Shown: positions 10,973-22,788, numbered from the stretch's first letter. The stretch is 64,000 bases of DNA from Diplolepis rosae (GCA_030998225.1 JAPYXD010000171.1:1302001-1366000), one strand, 5' to 3'. Numbers and translations: made by a program. Notes: a model not told the origin generated them from the sequence alone.

Positions 10973-12523
10973 GTAATATTCCTGCCATTAGTTTTTTCTC
11001 GCATTTTCTGAAGCAAAATGTTTATATTTTTTTGAAAATGTCAACTTTAATATAATTCAAAAAGTTAAGTGCGTTATCATTGATAGTTGATAGGTCCTAT
11101 TTCCATATTCATTTCTGGTTCTGCAGTTGGAATAATTTCTGTTTGGAAAAAAAAGAAAAAATTCCAATTATGCATATTACCTTCTTTTTATTATATAATT
11201 AAAGAAAAAGAAAAAATGAAATTGTTGGGATGAAATAGTTTATAAATTATAGAAATATGAAGATGATAGCTATTGCCTTGATGCATGCATAAGGTGCCAA
11301 AACATGTGGTGTATAGGGATTCAGGAGGATTAGATAGCGTAGTAAGAAATCCTGGTGACTGCTTCTAGCGTTATCCGAAAGCTGGTATTTATTCTTTCAT
11401 TAGCAGAGGTTTTCGAATGTGCTTATTATAGATTCTGATTTTGATTAAAAAATTTTATTTTGAAGAAATATTTAATGTTAAAATTATTATTAATTTTGGA
11501 AATATAAGAAATTTGAATTTTTCCATAGATGTCACTTCTCTGCAGGTTCTATCCGTTTGAGTACCGTTATTTTGGAGTTTAGTTTTTTTTTTGTTTCTTT
11601 TTTTTTGAGCTATTGAATCTTAACGTTTGTTTTCGCAAAGGTCGTCCAGTTCTTTATCAATTTTATTTGCTTAAATGCGACTTCATTTTCAATTATTATT
11701 GCTAAATTTCTTGTAGCTATTAGTGTTCGATTTCCCATTCTACAATGTGATGTGCATATTACACAGGTCTGCAAGGTTTTGTTGTTGAAAAGCTATGGGT
11801 CGTTTCCGGAGTAATTTTTGACGTAGAATCCGAATCCGGAATTAGAATCAGCCTATCACGTCAGGATTGTGAGATATTTGAGGTTATGTGCTCGAAAAAT
11901 GGGGTTTCTCCCTACTTTTGAGGTTATGTACAGGGCGCAAGAAATTTTTTTGGTTTTTTTCTCAGATGTCATCATTTAGCATTACTCTTTCCCTTCAAAA
12001 TGAGATATTAAACAGTCACGGGCGATTTTTTGTCACAAAGATACGGCCATATCAAGTTTTGACATTTATCCGAACAACCTTATGAGCATTCACATTGACT
12101 ATTTGGTGCATACCATTCTGCATTCGAAAATTTATCTTGAAAATTTGTGCTTACGGGTTTTGATGGTCTGTGAATAAGAATTTACAGTCAGAAAATTGAC
12201 ATTAGAGAGCGAAATCGTTTAATTTCGTAAATTTCGATGCGCCATTTTAAATCTGCCATCTTGGAAATGGAAATGTTTTGTACCTTATTTGTTACTTCAA
12301 CATTTCTTAATAATATATTTTTTATATTATCTTCATTTTTATCGATTTTTATATTCCTTGAATTTTTTAACGGGCTCCTTGTTTGCATAGCCTAACATTT
12401 ATTTTTATTTTATAATAAAATTGTAATAGAATCCATGACAAATTTCGAACATTGGGAAACAAATGTTTCCGAAATATTTTCTTCATTGATCAATTCGTAA
12501 AAAGCGTTTCCATTTCCCTCATT
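10973..12523. other. No recognised gene
   Basis: AT-rich. A short patch near 11825-11870 resembles the tandem unit at 41580-41850 (CGAATCCGGA then ATCACGTCAGG). Small open frames at 11888-12085 and 12188-12388 show no known motif. Confidence 0.4.
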
Positions 12524-12832
12524 TTACATTTTATTTATCATTATATTAACCAAGCTTTTATTAATTATATTAAATAAATCTTCTTCGTCCAATTGTTCAA
12601 TAGTTTTTTCATTATTTCCATAAATTGTTCCTTTTTTTATATCCTTAAAATATAATTCAATACAACATTTTTCATCACTGTCATCGTCATTTTTCAATAA
12701 ATATTCTTCATTTAATAACTGTTTAATTTCTTCAGTTTCACTTCTATCAATTTTTCCTACTTGTATATCGACATCATCATAATAGCGTTTATTATTATTT
12801 TTGTTTATTGCTAAATAAAAAATTAATAGCAA
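12524..12832 (-). CDS. Small acidic ORF, unknown
   Basis: 102 codons, very rich in Asp, Glu, Asn and Lys, with no recognised domain. It lies downstream of the Gypsy protease on the same strand, so it could be a leftover of that element. AT-rich DNA gives such low-complexity frames by chance. I would not treat it as a gene without expression data. Confidence 0.2.
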   Translation of the reverse strand: MLLIFYLAINKNNNKRYYDDVDIQVGKIDRSETEEIKQLLNEEYLLKNDDDSDEKCCIELYFKDIKKGTIYGNNEKTIEQLDEEDLFNIINKSLVNIMINKM

Positions 12833-13129
12833 TGAACAGGCGATTTCCTATAACTGTGTTTGGTAGTAGAAATTATCACAAACATTTAAGAGTGAAAATT
12901 GTAAAATCGGTCAATTTTTGACAAAGTTATAGACAATTGAAAAAAAAGTTTTCGCGAATAATTGAAAAAATAGATTTTGACCCCAAAAACGAAATTGCCG
13001 ATAAATCTCAGAAATTTTTTTTTTCGGCCCAAAAAAAAGTACGTGTCTCATTATTTCTATCAAAGAGCAACATATTTAAGTTTCGTTAAAAAATAAATTC
13101 GTGTCATACTCCTTCCTTGTCTATTATAT

Positions 13130-14917
13130 GTCCTGAGTAAGCGTAAATACAGGATATTCATTTATACCTGTTAGTTTTAGGCATTCAAATTCATTTATTT
13201 TCATGTTTGTTTTGAATGCTTGTTGTTTGATTAAATTTGATCCAGCTCCTGTATCTATCATTATATGTATGGGGTTTTTTTAATCCTTCAGCTGATGAAA
13301 TTATATGAGGAATTGTATAACTTGTACTTAAATTGACTTTTTCAGTTTTGCTTGTTATTTCTTGACTGATTACCTTGTGATTTTTTATTTGTTAATTGTT
13401 GAACGTATTGAAAGCAGGTTGTTGCTGTGTGACCTATCTTCTGGCAGATTTGACATTTTATTGGTTCTTCTCGTGCTAAGTTTATTTTTTATGTTTTTGC
13501 AAATTCGCCGTTATTATGTGATGATTTCTGAACTTCTTGAAATAGTGAATGTTGTCTGTTTCCTCTTCGCAGTTCGTTTTTGGCTGTTGAATTCCTTTCT
13601 TTTCGTATTGCTCTTTCTACTATTTCGTCAAATTTATTGGCTGTTCCTATTCGTATCTCTAATTCTGGTTTTAAACCTCGTAGAAAACAATCGATTGCGT
13701 CTCTTTCCAGATTTCTTTCAAATTCGGCAGCTTCTTTGCCATTATTATTTTGTTTATGACATTCTAGGATTTCTGCTTTTGCACTTTCATTTTCCCACAT
13801 GTATATTCTACCTAAATCTCCTTGTAATTGGTACACGGTTTTTGAAGGGGCAAAAATAGTTTTTAATTTTGATATTAAGTCTTCTAAATTATTATAATAA
13901 TTTCCGATTATACATCTTCTTGCTTCTCCTATAAGTTTACTTCTTAATAATTTTACCAAATTTTCTTTTGCATTTAGGACCATTTCTTTTTCTTCCCTGC
14001 AAGCTTCGATAAAAATAGTTAATGGTACTTTACTTGATCCGTCAGAATATGGCACAATTTCTAAAGCATCTCGTAGAGATACTTGTTGGTTTGTAGGTGA
14101 ATTCATCATTTCAGTAGATCGTATTGGTAGATTGTTATTTGGTAAATTATTTGCTGAAAATTCTTTATCAGATTTCTTAGAGGTTGAATACGGGTGTGAA
14201 GATTTAGGCGAATCGACAGCCTGTTCAATATTTGCAGAGTCGTCAAGCGTAATTTGATTTATTTTATATGGTAACATTTCTTGAACTTGTTCAAATTCTA
14301 AATTTGGATTGTTAAATATTGTTGTTTGGTTGAAAGATTCCAGAGTCCTATTTAGTTGCGATTTAATTGCAAGTGAATCTATTGCTTCGTTTCTTTTTTG
14401 AGGTGTGGTAAACATTTTATTATTTGAAATATCACCAGATTTATTTGGGCATAAGGTTCTATCAAACAGGGTTGAATTCGCTGGGATGCTTTCAAATATT
14501 TATTTTTCTCTTAGTGTTATATCTCCTACGGTATCGTCAAATGATTGGTTAATTTGTGGTGTGTTGTTATACTTGTCTCCTGCAATGACTATGCTATTAT
14601 TTGGTTTGATGAAAGTTTTTAATTTATCAAAAAAATGGACTTTTTGGGTTTTTTGTTTCGATAATTGATTTATTTGAAGTACTGATTTCGGGATCAGAAA
14701 TGCTTCCAACACTGATATCTAATAGATTAGCTGGATTTAAAACATTTGACGTTTCTGAATGGTATAAACCCTTTGCAGTATTTTCTTGATTTTTTCGTTT
14801 TGGCTTAGGTGGGCTTTGCGAAGTTTCTTCAATTTCTTTTGCTAAAGTTGGGTTTTTCCTTGCTTGACTACGAGTTACAGTGCCCCTTTTACTGCTGTCT
14901 TGTGGTGGGACCGACAT
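13130..14917 (-). pseudogene. Gypsy-type Gag and protease, decayed
   Basis: Gag begins near 14917 with a polar N-terminus. The capsid-like region (14100-13600) contains LRDALEIVPYSDGS, LLRSKLIGEARR and FLRGLKPELEIRIG, as in insect Ty3/Gypsy Gag. A CCHC zinc knuckle (CQICQKIGHTATTC, 13414-13455) follows in the same frame, and then a retropepsin start with the MIDTGAGSNLI motif (about 13245-13260). Gag packages element RNA; the protease cuts the polyprotein. Lesions include a frameshift near 14690 and stops near 14500 and 13489. No reverse transcriptase, RNase H or integrase follows, so the pol region is gone. It lies between two LTR-like repeats in matching orientation. It is a retrotransposon relic with no env-like frame. 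Confidence 0.85.
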
Positions 14918-15038
14918 TGATATTTCTCACATTTTTCGAAAATAATTTATTTGATATTATCAATGTTACCTTTTTTCCAAATAGAATAATTTTTCTTTTC
15001 TTAAAAGTCTTTAATTATTTAACTTTATTTTTCCCTTA

Positions 15039-15270
15039 ACTGCAAATATTTGTTATTTTGGACCAAACGTTTCTATTTTGCGCAAAACTGGGTTCTTCAG
15101 TTTCCGTTTCAGATCCCGAATCTGAGGATATACTGAGAACCTCGATACTTGATATTTTATCCTTACTAGGAACAAAATTACTCGAGTTTGCTTCAGGTTC
15201 CGAGTCAGAGGAAATATTTAAAATTTCGATAATTGGGGATAGATATTTAGAACTAGAATTTTTTCATATA
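15039..15270 (-). pseudogene. Serine/acidic-rich frame upstream of Gag
   Basis: About 77 codons with no start Met, containing two similar blocks (IIEILNISSDSEPE and SIEVLSISSDSGSE). The internal repetition on the gag strand suggests former coding sequence, perhaps an exon or an N-terminal extension of Gag. No family is assigned. Confidence 0.35.
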
Positions 15271-15390
15271 AGAAGCCTAAGGAGTTCAGCGCTTCAATTT
15301 CACATGCGCGGCACGTGAGACACAAGCGTTTGGCACGTTTGGCCCATCTAGTATCTACTATAAGTCGCATGAGTAGTAAATGTTGTAATA

Positions 15391-15648
15391 CAGTCGAGTC
15401 TCGTTTATTTCAAGTCTCGTTTATCTCAAGTCGATCGTCTCGTTTATTTCAAGTTTCACGCTCCCCTCCACGCCCCACTATTTCACTGTTACGTAACGCT
15501 CTGAGGAGCGCTCGGAAAAAGTGAGAAGAGTGGGGGTAAGGCGCATTCAGTTGGTATGGCAACTGAGGCAGTGGTGGGAACCCCCCGCGACTTGAAATAA
15601 ACAAGACTCTGTCATTTCGGGATACTTGAAATAAACGAGACTTGACTG
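15391..15648. mobile_element. Pogo/Tigger-like MITE
   Basis: Ends are inverted CAGTCGAGTCTCGTTTATTTC and CAGTCAAGTCTCGTTTATTTC, with TA on both sides (15389-15390 and 15649-15650). TA duplication and CAGT-type ends are typical of pogo-group elements. It is non-coding. Confidence 0.8.
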
Positions 15649-16140
15649 TATCACATACTTTTTATGTGAATGCACAGTATTTTATTTTTGTACATTACTC
15701 TGCGCAGCCCGCATGAATTTTGAGAATTTATTACTCCAGTTTATAGGTTCAACTATTTGAACAGCCACAATTGCCAAACACTGGTCTCTTTCGAGTGAAT
15801 TGCACCAGTTATTTCTCTCCGTGTATATATTTGCTTCTTTTATCTAACAATTCAAATAAATCGGAAAATTTAACGTCGTTTTTTATTTCTCTTATTTCAC
15901 AAGTTGGTAGGTTCAACTCATCTATATTTTTTTTTACTCAGGAGCGCTTAAGGGTATATCTAAATGAGGATGAAGACATATAGAAATACAGAATTTTACA
16001 AAATATGACTTGTATGTTTCTTTTTATTTTTATTTTGTTACTTGTACAATTTTCTTACTTAATACCTTCCTTCTGACTGCATACGTATTTGTGACCGAAC
16101 ACACAAAACAAAATTTATAATAAATATATATATTTGTATA

Positions 16141-16480
16141 CAGTAAAACCTCATTTATCGGGACGCCCTTGAAATGTAAACACCTCGTTTATCGGGATTT
16201 GGAGGGGCTCCCCACTACCACCTACAGTCTCATGGTGGATTGCCATGACTCTTGTTGTATGTTGACATTTAGTAATGGTAACGAAGGTATATATAATACG
16301 AAGGTATGTAAAAAAATTGACATAATAAAACTCCTGCAAATGAAACATCTGCAAAGTATGTCACTATGTACAAGGAGTGGTGGCTGGAGGAGAAACAAAA
16401 TGTCCCGATAAATGAGGTTGCGAGGTCCCGATAAGTGAAGGTCCCGATAAATGAGTGTCCCGATAAATGAGGTTTTACTG
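16141..16480. mobile_element. Pogo/Tigger-like MITE, second family
   Basis: Inverted ends CAGTAAAACCTCATTTATCG, with TA duplications at 16139-16140 and 16481-16482. The CCCGATAAATGAG motif repeats several times near the right end, giving stacked subterminal repeats. It is non-coding. Confidence 0.85.
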
Positions 16481-16679
16481 TATTTATACTTATATTTATA
16501 TTCCCCTTTTTTTTAAGCGAATTTATATGTATTTTATTATTTATTGATTGGATTTATTTTAGTTGCTGTTTGATTAAATTTTTGAATTTAATCCTGGTTT
16601 CTAAACAAATATATTTTCAAATGAATTTGGTGTATAATGTACTTGTGTAGTTTTATAGGAATAATTGCAATTCTGATAT

Positions 16680-16960
16680 TCAAAAACTCTAATTTAAGAA
16701 TAGTTGAGGGCGTAATTCGCTGATTGCTTTTCAATATACCTTTCCACGAAAGAGAAAAGCTATATCCTTAAACAAATATTTGCTTACAGTAATCGAAACT
16801 CCGGGTATAAAATTTATTGAATTAATTTTTAATCTGCTTCTGAAACTCTAGTTTGGGGATAGCTGAGCCCGCAATTTGCTAGTCGCTGTTTAATATACCT
16901 TCCCACAAAAGTGAGAAGCTTTATCCCAAAAAACAAATTTCAGTCACAGGAATAGAAATC
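16680..16960 (+). repeat. Two-unit degenerate tandem repeat, about 159 bp
   Basis: Units begin near 16689 and 16848 and share GAGGGCGTAATTCGCTGATT-like and CTTTCCACGAAAG-like patches. Related words (CTCAAGCACA) recur in the next array. Confidence 0.6.
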
Positions 16961-17159
16961 AATAAAAATAAATTTTTATTTTAATATCCTATTTTGTGGT
17001 TTCAATTATTCGATCTTTCTGTGATAAAAAATTAGCCAAGCTAGACTCAAGCACAGAATCTTGGGCAATTATATAACTCACGGAAATCACGACAGTCGAA
17101 AATCAGAATTTATTGCTATACAAAATTAATCAGGCCTGACTCGAGCACAACTTCCTTCT

Positions 17160-17705
17160 GAATTCATGAAACTACAAAACTCTGATAATCGTCAAGCAAT
17201 TAAAGGTGTCAGTTTTTTTTCGTCAAATAGAGAAAAAATAAAAGTTGAAAATAGTAAAATATCAGCACTTCGAGGTTTGCCCCACCCAAATGATGGTGAC
17301 CGTTCGACGAATCCAAAGAGGACTTATACTTTCGTGTGCTCTATTTTTTCTGTTTAAAACTTGAATTTAATCTTAGTTAACAAATGATAAATTTTTGCAG
17401 TACCAGATTATACAAGGATGACTCAAGCACAAGCCCTGAATAATCTTTGCACTTGCAGAAATTCGAGTAAAATAAAAATGTCTTGTGTGTTTTTTTTTGT
17501 CAAATAGAGAAAAAAATAAAAGTTGGAAACAGTAAAATGTAAGCACTTCGAGGTTTGCTGCACCCAAATGATAGTGACCGTTCGACGAATCCAAAGAGGA
17601 CGTATACTTTCTTGTGCTCTATTTTTTCTGCTTAAAACTTGAACGTAATCTTAGTTACCAAAATGATGAATTGTTGCAGTACCACATTAGACAAGGAAGT
17701 AAAAT
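17160..17705 (+). repeat. Two-unit tandem repeat, period about 277 bp
   Basis: GTCAAATAGAGAAAAA recurs at 17222 and 17499, followed in both units by CACTTCGAGGTTTGC, GTTCGACGAATCCAAAGAGG and CTCTATTTTTTCTG. It is satellite-like. It lies between the Gag remnant and the second LTR-like repeat, so it might be leader sequence of that element. Confidence 0.8.
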
Positions 17706-17967
17706 AAAAATGTTATGTTGTAATAAGACTTGAAAAAATAAAAAAATAATAAAATTAATTCAAAATTTGCGGACAAAATTATTGAACATTTTCGAGAAAA
17801 TTTATGTAATTTTTGCGGAAAATTTTATTTTAATTAAATGTAACAAAAATATTATTGAAAATTTTCAAAGAATTTTGTTTAAAATTTGCGAAAAAATTTT
17901 AATTAAAAAATATGAAAAAATAAATTTCATTCATTTTCTCCTTATTTATATTATTATTATTTTATTC

Positions 17968-18398
17968 TGATGATGGCCTGACCTTGGCACGTGGCTGAGC
18001 TGGCCTCTTTTACTTTGGGCCGGCATTTTTATGTACTGAAGAAAAAAAAGGGGAGACTTCGTTTTTCTTATTCTGGTTTCCCCGACGTTCTTTCTTCTTG
18101 AGATAATTCATTTTTTAATTTCTATCCTTCGCTGCGACGGTCAAAATTCTTGTGTACTTAAGACATTCCGACGGGGTTCCCTTGTTAACAGGTAGTTTAG
18201 GGTTCACGATGTTTTCTATTTACAAGTTCACTACTATCTCTCTTTCTGTTACAATTTTATTTTCGTACATTCAATTTTCGTCCAATCAATACTTTTTAAA
18301 AGCTGTTGCTTATGCATGTTTTATGTTAAAATCTTTTATTAGTTCTACATATTTTAATATCATGAATAAATAAATAATGATGGTCACATGACGTGACA
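17968..18398 (-). repeat. LTR-like repeat, copy 2 (candidate 5' LTR)
   Basis: Direct partner of 9012-9442 with the same TGTCACG...CATCA ends on the minus strand. If it is a 5' LTR, a primer binding site should follow on that strand at 17967 and below, but only AT-rich sequence is there. The pairing with copy 1 as one element is therefore possible but unproven. Confidence 0.55.
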
Positions 18399-18515
18399 CG
18401 TTTACTCGGAAAGTTTTGAAGAAAATCTCATTTCTCTTTTTTGGCACAACAGTGCGCATAAAGCACTAGGGCGCACTCACCTGATAAACTGTCCAATCAC
18501 CGTTCTTCTGGATAA

Positions 18516-19085
18516 TTGAGATAACCAAGTTGACGTCACAGGCCATGTGGTAGGAATAGACTGTAAGTTAGGTTGGTCTTGTACGAAAGAAATATATGGG
18601 AATCATTGGGAAATTGATGAAACAAAATTTTCTAGCGTAAAAGTAAGTCATAAATTTATTAATAATTATATTTGTCATTCTTTTAATTTTTTAATATAAA
18701 ATAAAATGTCATAAATTTGTAGGTTATGATGACCGTTTGTTTTGAAGGATTTGAAGAATGTGTTGAAAACGAGAACATGCTTATCGATACATTCTTCAAA
18801 TCTTTCAAAACAAACGGTCATCATAACCTACAAATTTATGACATTTTATTTTATATTAAAAAATTAAAAGAAAGACAGGCGACGAGTAGGTACTTAAAAT
18901 AAGCGGAAATGAATTTTGGACTTGAAAAATATAATTATCAATAAATTTATGACTTACATTTACGCTAGAAAATTTTGTTTCATCAATTTTCCAATGATTA
19001 CCATATATTTCTTTCGTCCAAGACCAACCTAACTTACTGTCTATCCCTACCACATGGCCTGTGACGTCAACTTGGTTATCTCAAT
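18516..19085. repeat. Large hairpin next to Tc1 remnant
   Basis: Left arm 18516-18761, right arm 18789-19085, about 27-base loop. The right arm has an extra 60-70 bases near 18870-18935. The right arm includes the last codons of the Tc1 transposase frame, so the hairpin arose by inverted duplication of the 3' end of that element or shares its terminus. Confidence 0.85.
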
Positions 19086-19725
19086 GGCCTGGTACCTTCT
19101 AGGCATGCTTTCGACTAGTTTTTCGGCATATTCCGTAGGTAGAGAGCGCCATACCTCCTTAATTCGCCAAGAGAGCTGCTTCAAAGTGAATTCACGCCTA
19201 CCTACAAGTTTCCTCTTCACGACAATACACATTTTCAATTGGATTCGCATCAGAAGATTGTGAAGGCCAGTCCAAGGTCGTGATGCCAATTGCCGCTTTC
19301 CAGGACGTGCAGAGGTGACTGCGATGTTTGGGGTTTTTGTCCTCTTGAAGGATCCAATCCTTATTGTTGGCTCCGAACATCTTCTCTGCAGATCTCAGAA
19401 GGCCACGTTTGTTGATTTGAAGCATCTTTTGAGCGTTGAGGTTCTCAGTAAAATACTCTAAACAGCCAAAACCGCGCTGTGAGAAACATCCCCAAACATG
19501 GATCTTTATGGGGTGTTTAACAGTTCGCTGGAGGAAACGCTCATCAGCAGCTGACCAGACACGTTTTATGAGAACCCATGCCCAAAAGGACGCTTTGTCT
19601 GAAAAAAGTACATTATACCCATCGCGATCAACATTTTCCGTAGCCCATGCCAAGCGTTTTTCCACGTGAACCTCTGAGAACAGGGTTTTCTGCCTCGTGG
19701 GACGGTACTGCATTTTCGCCCTCAT
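19047..19725 (-). pseudogene. Tc1-type transposase, truncated and frameshifted
   Basis: The DDE domain is visible: VLFSDKASFWAW (second-strand Asp region), IHVWGCFSQRGFGCL, WILQEDKNPKHRS and LDWPSQSSDANPIENVY, in the order of Tc1 transposases. The ANPIEN glutamate is present. The N-terminal DNA-binding half is missing. A frameshift just after PIENV moves the last 60 residues (WRIKEVWRSLP...MPRRYQAI) to another frame (19289-19047). Dead copy. Confidence 0.9.
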
Positions 19726-20502
19726 AGCTTAATGTTATGTAATATCTGACACTGCGTACAAGACTGAAACAAATCGGTGGTAGCGCCGTAGCCCTTCGAA
19801 GTTACGGTCAGGACATAAAAGAAAGGAATAAAAATATTTGAAACTTTCTGAGAAAACGCGTACCTTTTCTGGTGGAACAGATTGTAAGTAGAAAAATGAA
19901 GGTAGAAACGTATAAAGAGAAGAGCGAGGAAGAAAAAAGGATTGATAAAAGGGAAAATAAATTTTTGATTTTCAATTTAATTCAAAGAACTCAAGTGAAA
20001 AAGAAAGAAGTAATTATAAATGAATTAAGAAAAAATTATGAATCAATAATTTATTAAACTTACAGAATTTATATAACTAGATTATGTGAAACTTTCAAAT
20101 AAATTATATAAACTAGTGAATAATCATAAAAACAAATAGTGGTTAACACTGCGGAGCATGTACGAAAGCTTCGTGACGTACAGACAAAACACAATCAAAC
20201 ACGACTGCAGTACGATGAATTTCTACCTTGAATCGCCGGACGATTCGAATGTTTCGTAATCGATTCGTCATGAAATTATTTCGCTTAGATGATATCGGTG
20301 CCAGTGCAAATCCTGCCAAAAGCATTTTATATTAATTAATGATTGAACGCATTTTCTTTAAAGTGAACCTTTTTCGTCCCAGACACATGAAAAAAACACA
20401 CAGGTGTACTTTTCAATACATACAATGAGAACAACTCACGGTGCCGAGACCCATATTGCCGCAACCCTCGACACCGTCGCGATAAAAGGGGTAGTAAAAC
20501 GT
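19726..20502. other. No recognised gene
   Basis: Upstream flank of the Tc1 remnant. The open frames at 19872-20057 (plus) and 20143-20325 (minus) show no recognised motif. Confidence 0.4.
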
Positions 20503-20748
20503 AGTTAACTACCTTTTACCTCTTAGACGAAAAAACCTTTAACAAAAATTGTAGACAGGGACCTGGTGAATTAAAAAAAGCAACGGTGCCAACTGTCATG
20601 TTGCCGGAAACCGCCGGCACCATGGGGAAAATCATCGCGCGCTCAGGCCAATTTTTCTTATCACCTCACTTATGTACACGACGGAATCTCTTTTTTTCTT
20701 TCAAGAAATCGAATCTTTTTTTGCCTCGTATTACTATGTGACGCAATC
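20503..20748. repeat. Left arm of interrupted inverted-repeat element
   Basis: Reverse complement of 22154-22397, sharing for example ACCTGGTGAATTAAAAAAA, GAAACCGCCGGCACC and TATGTGACGCAA. The arms are 1.4 kb apart because other sequence lies between them. It has no coding content. Confidence 0.85.
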
Positions 20749-21060
20749 ACAACAAATGTTGGTGAACAATTTTTTTAAATACGGTTTTTTTATAAATCTA
20801 TTTATAAATCTTGCTTTTTCCTTCTTTAATACTATCGCATATAAATTTATTCATTAAATAAATAAATATAGTTTTTAACTGAAAATTTTGAGGTTTCTGA
20901 GCATTTTTGGACATTTTATGACTTTGAATAACTTCTTTGCTTTTTAATCAATTATCATGATTCTTTTTTTATTTTGTTCTTTACAATGTGTAGCAACTTT
21001 TTGGTTATGGAAAGCACTCTAGCTAAAAAAATGACTACAACATTTTTTTTTCTTCATATT

Positions 21061-22152
21061 ATTACGTCAGAAACGTAAGACTTCTCTTCTTAAAAGATCT
21101 CCTCGTTTTATGTAAGGATCGGAAGGATCCTCTCTAAGGGATGAGGAATAGTCAGTGATTGAGAATGGTTAATGATATAAAATATATTTATTGACAATAA
21201 AATTATATTGAGTAAGCACCATGGAAATGTAAATTGAATTGTATTGTTGAAGTACCTTTGTAATTACCCTGAGTTATAATTTGCTTGATCATTGATGGAG
21301 TCCAGTAGAGCGAATGTGGCCAGTTGAGTCTTCGTTGTAATCTTTGAGATAGTTGTTAGATAGGAAATTCGTAGTCCAGACGGTTGATATAGTCGATTCT
21401 TTGATCCCAGTTTCAAAGAGAATTTGGAAGGCGATTCCCCTTCACTTTTTAAAGTCGTTCAACTCAGCGTCGAGTTAGAATTAGTCTGGGTAACGGTAAA
21501 ATCTGATGAGGCTGGACTAGGCTGGACTGAACTCGTCGTGTACAGATGATGGAACTGGGCTGGACTCGCGTTGGTTACATCGTAGAAATCGGATGTTGAC
21601 TAACTGACTAAACTAAACTCTATTGGAACTTTCGCTTTTTATAGGCCTTTGAAAGGTCACCTATGGTGGGAATAAAAAAACAAGGTGTACCACCTTTTCC
21701 ATATTTGGTATTGAAGCTTAAGATCGGAAGAGTTGCCTTCTCTGATCACTTGCGCTCCGATGAAATTTATTACCTGGCATTAGTGTCGCGGTCAAATATA
21801 TAAATTCTATTTTATCTGCTTTTCGATTCTAACGAAAAGGTCAACTACTGTGGAAGTAAAATCAGGGTGTACGATCTTTTCCATATTTGGTATTGAAGCT
21901 TAAGGTCGAATGAGTTACCTTCACTGATGACTCACGCTCCGATGAAATTTATTACCTGGCGTTAATGTCACAGCCAAATATATCAATTCTATTTAAATCT
22001 GCCTTTCGATTTTAACGATTTTCTTATTTCTTATTAGATCTTGCTGTTGAGTCGATATAATCAAGGACGTGGTAATGTTGCCTTGATCCCTTCATTGGTT
22101 CCGTAATTTGTTTGTTACTCTAGGTGGTAGAGTCGCGGGATGTGACAATATT
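21061..22152 (+). repeat. LTR-like insertion inside inverted-repeat element
   Basis: It ends GTGACA beside ATATT and contains a polyadenylation-like ACAATAAAAT context near 21200. The G/C content and lack of frames resemble an LTR, but a TG start is not clear, so the call is tentative. Confidence 0.3.
21645..22020 (+). repeat. Two-unit tandem repeat, period about 183 bp
   Basis: Two units of about 183 bp both contain TTTTCCATATTTGGTATTGA, GATGAAATTTATTACCTGGC and CAAATATAT. The duplication is internal to the LTR-like segment. Confidence 0.85.
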
Positions 22153-22153
22153 T

Positions 22154-22397
22154 TGCGTCACATAATAATGCGAGTCAATAATTAATTGAATTTCTTAAAA
22201 AAAAAAAAATAGATTCCGTCGCGTACATAAGCGCAGTAATGAGAAAATAGGACCTAAGCACGTGATGATTTGCCCCACGGTGCCGGCGGTTTTCGGCAAC
22301 AAGACAGTTGGCACCGTTGGTTTTTTTAATTCACCAGGTCCTTATCTACAATTTTTGTTGAAGATTTTTTTGTCTAGGAGGTAAAAGATAGCTAACA
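22154..22397. repeat. Right arm of interrupted inverted-repeat element
   Basis: Partner of 20503-20748. Identity is roughly 85-90 percent by eye. Confidence 0.85.
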
Positions 22398-22788
22398 ATT
22401 CACGGTTTACTCAACTCTCGATTGAAGCGTAGAATAGAATGAACGAAAAGCTCTACTATTTTTGTGATTTAATAAAAGATTGGTTTTTTATAATTATACT
22501 AGGAGTAATAATATATAAATATATTTAGAAACTTGTAATGCACGTTTTCATACTTCACCCTACACTTCTGAATTTTACTTAACTTTGATTTATTTTTGAA
22601 GATTTAATATATAATAATTACAATGATACTAAATAACTTCTAACTTGTCCATATGTCCCAAATTTGATCGGAAGTTGAGTAAAACTACTTGAACTACTTT
22701 TCTCCGTGTAGCATCGGTATTTCTGGATTGTTTGAACATGCATGTGAATGTATCAACAGAAGTCTGCTCATATATTGTATCAATAAAC

